The position numbers were made by a program, and so were the translations under genes. The notes below the pieces were generated by a model that saw only the letters and a program-made list of their open reading frames with translations, did not search any database and had not been told where the DNA came from. A stretch of DNA of 64,000 nt from Candidatus Dormiibacterota bacterium (GTDB lineage: Bacteria > Chloroflexota > Dormibacteria > Aeolococcales > Aeolococcaceae). The stretch's first letter is position 1. Each line of letters starts with the position of its first letter. Positions 57,471-64,000 of the stretch are shown piece by piece. The stretch spans positions 217,687-281,686 of the forward strand of contig PLZA01000074.1 in the NCBI GenBank assembly GCA_003153505.1, in the 5' to 3' direction.

Positions 57471-60400
57471 CTACTTCGGCCGACCTTCGAGATAGCGGAT
57501 GACGCCCGTGATCCGTTCAACGATCTTGGCGCCACGGCGTTCGAAACCAAGGTCGTCCATCACAGCCGCGAGGAGCTCGTCCTCCGAGCGCAAGCGGTCG
57601 TCGGACTTGATCCACTGAACGATCCTCGAGATCTCCCAGTCGCTGTACGCGTCAATTCCATGGCCGGCGGTCACGTAGGGTCTCGGGCCGCGGACCGGTG
57701 GGGGAGCCTCGACCACAACAATGGGTTGTATGTCGGGAGTGCCGTGTTTCGGGGCTGGCGCAGCCTGATCCGTCCGAATCGCGTCCTGAAGGGCCGCCCA
57801 CGCTCGGTCGACCTCGGCGGGCTTGTTCTTGAACCACTCGGTCGACCAGATCCGGTGGAACTTCCATCCGAGACGCTCCAAGTGTTCCTGCCGCAGCCGG
57901 TCGCGATCTCTCGCACTCTGAGCCGAGTGGTATGTGGCTCCATCACACTCGATCGCCAACGCCCAGCGGTCCGGAATTGACGGATGCGCGACGACGAAGT
58001 CGATGCGGTATCCCGAGACCCCGTACTGCGGGCGCAGGGTCATTCCCTTCCTGGTGAGTGAATCGGCGACGTCGCGCTCGAACGCGTTGATCTCAGCGAT
58101 TGGAGGTGCATCGCGGTCGAGCCTCCCTCCGCGGTCTGCATAGAGGGTGTACGCGCGCAACAAGCTCATCCCTGTCGTCTGGCATTTGGCCTCGTCGAGT
58201 TCGTCACCGCGGAAGGTCGAGACGAGGACGAGCGAATGCTTCGCACGGGTCACAGCGACATTGAGGCGACGCTCACCGCCTTGCTTGTTGACCGGACCAA
58301 AGTTGTACAGGATGCGTCCGTCAGGGCCCTTGCCGTAGCCAATGCTCAAGATGATGCAGTCGCGCTCGTCCCCCTGGACGCGCTCCAGATTCTTGACAAA
58401 GAATCGCTCCAGTGAGTCTCCGTCGTTGAAGAACGCGTCCAAATCAGGACGGAAGGTTCGCGCCCGACGCAATGCCTCGTCGATGCGCAGCTTGTGGGGA
58501 GTGCCCATGGTGATGACGCCGAGTGACCGCTGAGGTTGGGTCTCGGCATGCTCAAGCACCAATCGAACGACCGCCTCGACTTCGCCACGTGCCGACTCGT
58601 TGGTGGTGGCATCACCAGGGTCGACGACGACGTGGCGGATCACATCATCGTAGGAGACGCCTGGGAAGGTCGTAAGGCGCCGACCGTAGAGCTCCGCATT
58701 AGAGAAGGCGATGAGACGCTCGTCCTCGCTGCGGTAGTGCCACATCAGATCTTTGCTTGGCAGAAAGATGTCCATGACGTCGAGGACAGACTCATAACCC
58801 TGAACAAAGGCGAGGTCGGCGGACTCTTCGGTATCAGGTTCAGCATCTTCGTCGGTCGACGTGGCAAAGAAGGTGGTTGGTGGAAGCTGGCGACGATCGC
58901 CGGCGACGACCGCCTGCTTTGCACGCGCGATCGCCGGAATCGCGTCAGCCGGAAGCACCTGACTGGCTTCATCGAAGATGACCAAGTCAAATGGCTGCAC
59001 CCCGGTAGCCGGAAGCATCTGACTGACCAATAAGGGGCTCATCGTCCAGCACGGTGCCCAAGCGGTGATGACGTTTGGCGAACGCGCGAAGATCTCGCGC
59101 AGCGGCGGGATGCCCTTACGCCTCCGGACGGCGGCCTTCAGGGCGAGCGCCTCCTCTCGGTAGACGTCTTCGGCTCGTATCGCCGCCTCGGCGGCTCGAC
59201 GCCGGATCCGGCGCGGCGTCCCCTCGATATGTCGGTGGTCCAGTTGGCGATACCGCGCGGCAACCTCGTCCTGCTGGGGGCGACCGAGATGGCGCACGTT
59301 AGGGTCATGTGCCTCGATATGACCAAGGAGCGACTGAAGCCAGCACAGGGCGACTGCTTCGCGAGCTCGCTCCACGCTCGGGCGCTCAGCGATGAGTTCG
59401 TTGAGGAGTGGGCCAAATCCAGCTGCACTCAGCTGGGCTGCCGATTCCCTGATCGCCGGAATCCTCAACGCCGTCTCCCGATCCGAGAGGACCCACTTCG
59501 CCCAGGCGTCCAGCTGGGCGAGCGTGCGTGAGTCGAGGGAGGCCTGCGGGATGACCGCGTTCATCTGCTGGATCGCCTCTCCAGTTGCGCGGATCAGGGT
59601 CCGGAGCCACTCGAGATCGCCGCCCCGCTCGGGAGCACCCTGACCGCCGGCCGATATCCAGTCAGTTCGCAACGACTCGCCGGACTGGACGACCGCGTAG
59701 ACCTCTGAAGCAGGTGCCTTCGCCATGTCGAGTAGGTTGCGGCGCGCCACACGCATACCGAACCGATACCGGCCGGATGTCATTGTCTGCAGCACCCGGG
59801 AGAGGCGCCCCTTATGCGCCGCCGAGATGTCGCCGAGTAACGCCGGAAGGTCGATGGCGTAGAACGCGGGGACAACCTCCGCGCTGAGCTTCGCAGCACG
59901 AGTGGCTAACGACTCAAGCTGCTGGCAGCGGGCGAGCGTCACGGCGGCGTCGGGCAAGAAGGGGCGGCACTCCTTCTGAAGTTCGCCGACGAGAGCAGGG
60001 ATCAAGTCGTGGGTAAGTCGTTGAGCGGCGTCAAGGCACGACTCCACATCGGCACCCGAGCATGGCTGCGCATCACGCCACGCCGTTGTGCCGTGAGGGA
60101 CGAGCGCCCCTCCAGCGTGTGCCCAGGATCCAGCATTCTCCGCAAGGCGACGCACGTCCTCACCCGAGGCCGCCTGCGTCTCTGCGGCGGACAGACGATG
60201 AGCAACCGGCTTCGATGTTGCGAACTCGAGCATCCGACCGTAGAGCTCTTGAAGCGAGACGTTCCATGGAGCTCGGACTTCATTCATGGCGCGGTCGTTG
60301 TCGACCAGTCGGCTCCGAGCGTCAACCAAGTCATTCGCGTATGCCTGCGCCACCGGGATTGTGGCGACGTGTTGCTTTCTCAGGTCCTCCAGTGCTTGCA

Positions 60401-61511
60401 CCTGGGCCCGCTTGGACCTCGAGCCACTGTGCAGATCGAGCACCAGATCGGACAGACCAACTCGCTCTAGGCGCGACATGACAGCGTCGATGGCGGCGCG
60501 CTTCTCGGCGACAAACAGCACCCGCTTACCTCGGCCGACAAAGACGGAGATCAGATTGGCGATGGTCTGACTCTTGCCGGTACCAGGGGGACCTTCGATG
60601 ATCAGACTGCGCCCGGCTACAGCCGCGTTGATGGCTGCGTTCTGGGTGCTGTCAGCATCCTGCGTGAGGAACTCGTCGGCAGGGGGGATGTAGTCGGGTG
60701 GTGGCGGCTCATTGCCGATCGACGCCGTGCACGACTGTTGAGCCTGTCTGTCTCCGGCAATGGCGGCCACGAGGTCACTCGTGACCAGCAGCTCCTCTGC
60801 GGCGTCCAGATCCTCGACCATCGGCATCTTTTGGTAGGCATAGTTCGCGAGCGTGAGCTGATCAGTGTACGAGAAATCGGGGACCTTGCCGCTGACCGAC
60901 CGCATGAACCATTCGATGATGGTTCCAACCTCGTCTCGAGTGTCCACCTCTCCTTCGATTCCCGGCAGCGTACCGATGCTGTCAATCTCGAGGTTCACAC
61001 TGAACGTACTTGTCAGGTAGTGAACGAGGGTCGGGTTGACTGCGGGATCGCCAACGAGCTGGATACGGTGGTCGTCTTCACGCGCATCACTCGCCTTGAG
61101 TTCGGCCGGGAAAAGGAGCAGGGGTGCACGAGGGACGGCCTTTCTCGACTCATCCTCAGGGCGCCACGAAACCATTCCCCAGGTAAAGAACAAGGTCTGG
61201 ATTCCTCGCTCTTCATAGTTCTCGAGGGCCTTCTTGCGGATGGCGCGAAGACGTTTGGACATGGTGGCGTCGCCATGGACACCGATGAGTGAGCTCAGCG
61301 AGACCCACTCACGAGCGAGCAGTCGGTCGAGTCCAGTAGGGCTCGCGTGAGACAGGTCAAGCGTGCTGAGTTTGTATTCCTTGAAATACAGAAGCGCGTT
61401 CCGCCCTGAGAGGTCGAGAAGCTGCTTCTTCCAGTCGGCAATCGCCGACCGGATCTTCTGTCTACGTTCACCCGTGCCCGAGTCGCCGGCGGGAGCCGTC
61501 GAGGTGCTCAT
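57471..61511 (-). CDS. DUF4011 / SF1 helicase / Vsr-like nuclease fusion protein
   Basis: The 1346-residue protein begins with a DUF4011-type region (about 20-260) that includes WKKQLLDLSGRNALLYFKEY. An SF1 helicase core follows: Walker A EGPPGTGKSQTIANLI (307-320), Walker B LVIFDEASQVLPADA, motif III AVVAGDRRQLPPTTFF and motif VI VTRAKHSLVLVSTFRGDE. A large helical insert separates motif I from II. Near the C-terminus lies a Vsr/DUF559-like nuclease, GYRIDFVVAHP, LAIECDGATYHSAQSARDRD and WKFHRIWSTEWF, with an extra tail of about 120 residues. The order matches the helicase-Vsr proteins reported among anti-phage systems (HheA, from memory). Confidence 0.9.
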   Translation of the reverse strand: MSTSTAPAGDSGTGERRQKIRSAIADWKKQLLDLSGRNALLYFKEYKLSTLDLSHASPTGLDRLLAREWVSLSSLIGVHGDATMSKRLRAIRKKALENYEERGIQTLFFTWGMVSWRPEDESRKAVPRAPLLLFPAELKASDAREDDHRIQLVGDPAVNPTLVHYLTSTFSVNLEIDSIGTLPGIEGEVDTRDEVGTIIEWFMRSVSGKVPDFSYTDQLTLANYAYQKMPMVEDLDAAEELLVTSDLVAAIAGDRQAQQSCTASIGNEPPPPDYIPPADEFLTQDADSTQNAAINAAVAGRSLIIEGPPGTGKSQTIANLISVFVGRGKRVLFVAEKRAAIDAVMSRLERVGLSDLVLDLHSGSRSKRAQVQALEDLRKQHVATIPVAQAYANDLVDARSRLVDNDRAMNEVRAPWNVSLQELYGRMLEFATSKPVAHRLSAAETQAASGEDVRRLAENAGSWAHAGGALVPHGTTAWRDAQPCSGADVESCLDAAQRLTHDLIPALVGELQKECRPFLPDAAVTLARCQQLESLATRAAKLSAEVVPAFYAIDLPALLGDISAAHKGRLSRVLQTMTSGRYRFGMRVARRNLLDMAKAPASEVYAVVQSGESLRTDWISAGGQGAPERGGDLEWLRTLIRATGEAIQQMNAVIPQASLDSRTLAQLDAWAKWVLSDRETALRIPAIRESAAQLSAAGFGPLLNELIAERPSVERAREAVALCWLQSLLGHIEAHDPNVRHLGRPQQDEVAARYRQLDHRHIEGTPRRIRRRAAEAAIRAEDVYREEALALKAAVRRRKGIPPLREIFARSPNVITAWAPCWTMSPLLVSQMLPATGVQPFDLVIFDEASQVLPADAIPAIARAKQAVVAGDRRQLPPTTFFATSTDEDAEPDTEESADLAFVQGYESVLDVMDIFLPSKDLMWHYRSEDERLIAFSNAELYGRRLTTFPGVSYDDVIRHVVVDPGDATTNESARGEVEAVVRLVLEHAETQPQRSLGVITMGTPHKLRIDEALRRARTFRPDLDAFFNDGDSLERFFVKNLERVQGDERDCIILSIGYGKGPDGRILYNFGPVNKQGGERRLNVAVTRAKHSLVLVSTFRGDELDEAKCQTTGMSLLRAYTLYADRGGRLDRDAPPIAEINAFERDVADSLTRKGMTLRPQYGVSGYRIDFVVAHPSIPDRWALAIECDGATYHSAQSARDRDRLRQEHLERLGWKFHRIWSTEWFKNKPAEVDRAWAALQDAIRTDQAAPAPKHGTPDIQPIVVVEAPPPVRGPRPYVTAGHGIDAYSDWEISRIVQWIKSDDRLRSEDELLAAVMDDLGFERRGAKIVERITGVIRYLEGRPK

Positions 61512-61576
61512 GGACTACCCTCGGTCGATACTGGGTCCCGGGTCCCGGGGTATCGCTTCCCATTCCAGTGAGGTCG

Positions 61577-61927
61577 TTACCCCCATCGTGGTGTCGCCTG
61601 AGCTGCCAATCGGCGGCGCGTCGATGCGCCGACGCCGCTCGTTCGATATCCCATCCCGCTCACAGCAGGTGATTGTGCCCGACTGGAGACGTCCGCGTCC
61701 CAACCGAAGTCCCGGGGATTGCTGAGCCACCTGTTCTCAGGCGCATCGCCGTCGCTCCAGAACCAGTCGCCGACCGGGTCGGTGGTGGTTGGCAGGAGGC
61801 GCTTGGCAACGAGTGCCACTCGAAACAGCCCCATTCGGTTCGGCTCAGCCTTCAGGACCGCCGAGTGAGGAGCTGCGCTCAACCGCAGGGGCTCGACTTC
61901 GAAACTGTCGCCAGATGCGGCGTTCAC
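61577..61927 (-). CDS. Small hypothetical protein upstream of the helicase-nuclease
   Basis: On the minus strand AGGAGA precedes a GTG at 61927 by 5 nt. The 116-residue product looks protein-like in its first 85 residues (for example AVLKAEPNRMGLFRVALVAK) and turns Arg/Ser/Thr-rich at the end. No family is recognised. It lies 65 nt before the DUF4011 gene in the same direction, so the two may be one operon. Confidence 0.5.
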   Translation of the reverse strand: MNAASGDSFEVEPLRLSAAPHSAVLKAEPNRMGLFRVALVAKRLLPTTTDPVGDWFWSDGDAPENRWLSNPRDFGWDADVSSRAQSPAVSGMGYRTSGVGASTRRRLAAQATPRWG

Positions 61928-62026
61928 AGGTTCTCCTGAAAGAACCGAGGTGTAGCCTATCGGATTCTTGACGGCCCGCTGCTGGCACGGCTACCATCCT
62001 CGAATCGCTCACTCGGATGGGATTCA

Positions 62027-63574
62027 ATGAATTTTGAAGACGCGCTGCCGCTCGCGGGCATCCGGGACTTACGCTCGTTCACGGATGCCTGGGCGATCGA
62101 AGTCGTTCGGCGAGACGACAAGGCCGACTATGTCCAGCGCATTCTCGAGAGCCGTCATGACATCCTGACTACGCAGCGGCTCGAGACGCACCTTCGGTTT
62201 GCGGACATCCCCTATCGCACACTTATGCTTGTTCGAGCCGTCCTCCGGCAGCTTCTCAACGAACCGAAGTACATCGCTCCGACGACCGCCTTCCACGAGA
62301 AACTCATTGCGCAGGAGCAGCACTTTAGCGAGTGGGCGTTGCGCCCCAATGCGCTCAAGCATCTCGACCCAAAGTCTGTTGACATCTATCGCACGGTCCT
62401 CAAGGACGCCTGGGATTCTGATGGGATCGACAACAGCGAGTTCCGGCTTCTCGAGGTCCTCCGGAAGAAGCTTGGCTTCACGCGTCGTGACCATCGAGTC
62501 GTCGAGCTTCAGCTTGGACACCTCCCAGGTGCTCACGGCGCGACGAATACGGTTGACGAGATTGAGCAAGCAGTCGTGTATCTCCTCAAGCGAGGAGTGG
62601 TGCTCCGAATTCAGTCGGTGGACAGTGGGGCAAGGTCGTACTGCATTCCGGAAGAGATCGGAGACGCAATCCGGGAGATAATGGGTATCGAGCTTCAGGC
62701 TCCTGCTTACAGGAAGCTCCTTGAGAAACTCCCCGTCTCGGTGCTGAGGAGCGCCCTCGAGGCGAGTGACCAGCCCTTTTCGGGAACGGGTGAGTTCCTT
62801 ATAGATCGTTTGATCGACGGCTACGTTTCACCACGCGTCGTCCTTCGTCAACTAACCGACGATCAACTCACCGTGCTACTGAAGAACCTTGCCTCGGTGC
62901 GGCCGGACGGCACGAAAGAGATCCGGGTGCGAAACATCGTCAAGTACTACGACCGGCTCGAGTTCACCACTTCCGACCCCGTGACCGGAACTGGACCCCC
63001 CGGTGAGGCTTACGTCAAGTACTACCTAGACCTGGCGTGGCGCCGACAGGGTGTGCTTAGGGCAGCGAGCGTCATCACAAAGGATCTGCAGATCGAGCGC
63101 CGCTTTGAGGAAGCCACGACTGCGCTGTTTACGGAGCATCTCGGACAGCCCGTTGAGCGCCTGGAGGGGAGCAACCATCCCGACGGCCACGTTAACGTCT
63201 CTGACCCGAGGCGAGTGCTTATCTGGGACTGCAAATCCTGTGAGACCGCGTACAGCCTTACCGACCGGACCGCGCGACAATTCCTTGCATATGCAACGGC
63301 TGTGGCGCCCCGGGTTGCGTCGCCGATGCTCATCATCGGACCTGACTTCACGGCCGACTCGGTTCCCGCTGCGATGCGCTTGAAAGCGCAATGCGCACCT
63401 GGTACCGAGATCTGCCTGGTCACGGCGGAAGACCTGTTGTGGCTTGCGGATGCCTGGAAGCACCGTTTGTCGAAGGCTAAGATTGCATCGCCGCTTCCAT
63501 GGGAGGTTTTGTCGTTCACCGGCAGAATGACCCAGGACCTCCTCAAGCAGAGGCTCAAGACGTTCAGCGGCTGA
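62027..63574 (+). CDS. Restriction-endonuclease-like protein with SAP-like and PD-(D/E)xK motifs
   Basis: This 515-residue soluble protein has three recognisable parts. About 118-160 has a TerB-like pattern, LKDAWDSDGIDNSEFRLLEV. About 245-270 looks SAP-like (DNA-binding), PFSGTGEFLIDRLIDGYVSP. About 360-425 carries the nuclease motif, Pro385-Asp386 in SNHPDGHVNV and Asp401-x-Lys403 in VLIWDCKSCETAYSL. It reads away from the helicase-nuclease gene, the two starts flanking a short gap. It is probably a DNA nuclease. The pairing suggests a joint defence role (inference). Confidence 0.7.
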   Translation: MNFEDALPLAGIRDLRSFTDAWAIEVVRRDDKADYVQRILESRHDILTTQRLETHLRFADIPYRTLMLVRAVLRQLLNEPKYIAPTTAFHEKLIAQEQHFSEWALRPNALKHLDPKSVDIYRTVLKDAWDSDGIDNSEFRLLEVLRKKLGFTRRDHRVVELQLGHLPGAHGATNTVDEIEQAVVYLLKRGVVLRIQSVDSGARSYCIPEEIGDAIREIMGIELQAPAYRKLLEKLPVSVLRSALEASDQPFSGTGEFLIDRLIDGYVSPRVVLRQLTDDQLTVLLKNLASVRPDGTKEIRVRNIVKYYDRLEFTTSDPVTGTGPPGEAYVKYYLDLAWRRQGVLRAASVITKDLQIERRFEEATTALFTEHLGQPVERLEGSNHPDGHVNVSDPRRVLIWDCKSCETAYSLTDRTARQFLAYATAVAPRVASPMLIIGPDFTADSVPAAMRLKAQCAPGTEICLVTAEDLLWLADAWKHRLSKAKIASPLPWEVLSFTGRMTQDLLKQRLKTFSG

Positions 63575-64000
63575 CGGAGACGTCGGACAGCGCGCCGGCG
63601 CCTGGACGATCCTCCCCCGAGGAGGTTGCCAGCGACTTGAGCGCCAACGGTCGCGCGACGGCCGCGGACTGCAGGTCCGCGACGCCTATGGCCCTCCAGA
63701 GGCAGCCTCGACAGACATAAGATTGCTCGGTTCCGTGGACGCCGAAGACCGGCGCGTGGAGGTGTCTGAAAAGGTGTCTTTGGGAGAGCAAGGAAGGCGC
63801 GAAACGTTCTTCGCAAATACGGGCCGCGATGAATAGCCCGCCTTGAGGCCAGGTTTGGTGCACCTGAGCTGACCGTTGCGCCGTCGCTGCCGGGAGGCGT
63901 CGAATGCGGCGATGGCCTCGGTGCTAGTAGAGATCGAACAAGAGCGTGCGGGGAGTATCTCGCCATCGAGTGGCGATAACGACCGACGGGTGATACCCCG
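63575..64000 (+). other. Window end, 426 bp with no supported gene
   Basis: I find no coding frame with a credible start or family match on either strand. It contains the hairpin CGCGGA-CTGCAGG-TCCGCG (63663-63681) and a pair of AGGTGTCT repeats (63760-63779). The open frames on the minus strand over 63022-63966 are antisense to the upstream gene. Confidence 0.5.
63760..63779 (+). repeat. Tandem AGGTGTCT repeat, 12-bp period
   Basis: AGGTGTCT occurs at 63760-63767 and 63772-63779. On the minus strand this reads AGACACCTTTTC-AGACACCT, close to the TGACACCTTCGC-TGACACCT beside tRNA-Phe and in inverse orientation with the same 12-bp period. It may be the arm-site pair at the other end of the element. 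Confidence 0.55.

Noticed and set aside
63663-63681. Hairpin CGCGGA-CTGCAGG-TCCGCG that looks like an anticodon arm with GCA (Cys)
   Set aside because: No D-arm upstream and no T-arm (GTTCRA) or matching acceptor downstream, so a tRNA is not supported on either strand.
63022-63966. Long open frames on the minus strand at the window end
   Set aside because: They are antisense to the 515-aa gene, Arg/Ser/Pro-rich and without a start site or family features.
50901-64000. CRISPR array in the island
   Set aside because: No regularly spaced direct repeats of 20-50 bp with unique spacers are visible. Only paired short repeats of 12-bp period occur.

Overview
The window is one contiguous piece of a high-GC bacterial chromosome. 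The clues point to a deep Terrabacteria lineage, with Chloroflexota or Candidatus Dormibacterota-like being most plausible. These clues are the fused str/S10/spc/alpha ribosomal super-operon, the zinc-type S14, an S4 with a four-Cys N-terminus, a short-LID adenylate kinase, prfB-ftsE-ftsX linkage, many GTG starts and many apparently leaderless genes. I cannot name a species from sequence alone.

Positions 1-18602 hold the 3' part of tuf followed by an almost gapless run of ribosomal protein genes (rpsJ to rplO), secY, adk, map, then rpmJ-rpsM-rpsK-rpsD-rpoA-rplQ-truA-rplM-rpsI. Most neighbours overlap by 4 nt (ATGA/GTGA), so translation is probably coupled. infA is absent from its usual place between map and rpmJ. 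A promoter with a TATACT -10 box restarts transcription there. Several ribosomal proteins (S3, L15, L22, L29) carry long low-complexity C-terminal tails.

Positions 18602-31116 hold a WecG/TagA-type glycosyltransferase, a polyprenyl-phosphate glycosyltransferase, a histidine-kinase-like protein that lacks the phospho-acceptor His, DUF192, a dienelactone hydrolase, a small DUF6295-like protein, a ComF protein, secA, an isochorismatase-like hydrolase and a CBS-less GuaB/GuaC-like enzyme on the minus strand. The last of these is divergent from prfB, which keeps the programmed +1 frameshift. ftsE and ftsX follow.

Positions 31198-50820 are central metabolism and envelope functions. A lipoyl-dependent 2-oxoacid dehydrogenase (E3, E1alpha, E1beta, E2) lies near the lipoate genes lipA-lipB. 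An ArsR/AHSA1 pair is driven by a near-perfect consensus promoter with its operator in the spacer. Then come a PruA-like dehydrogenase, rpiA overlapping a tRNA-Val gene, a MacA/MacB-like export cassette with a lipoprotein and a two-component system, an NrtR-like regulator, dtd and an unknown partner gene.

Positions 50901-64000 form an accessory island entered at a tRNA-Phe gene. A tyrosine integrase with a one-base frameshift follows the tRNA. Next come a PIN-like protein convergent with an AIPR (abortive infection) protein, and an unknown possibly HEPN-like protein. After a 1-kb decayed stretch lies a divergent locus: a small protein plus a 1346-aa DUF4011/SF1-helicase/Vsr-like nuclease on the minus strand, and a 515-aa protein with SAP-like and PD-(D/E)xK motifs on the plus strand. 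This looks like a defence island, and the helicase/nuclease locus plus the PIN-AIPR pair are the best candidates for an under-described system. Tandem repeats with a 12-bp period near the tRNA and at two other points may be integrase arm sites that mark element boundaries.
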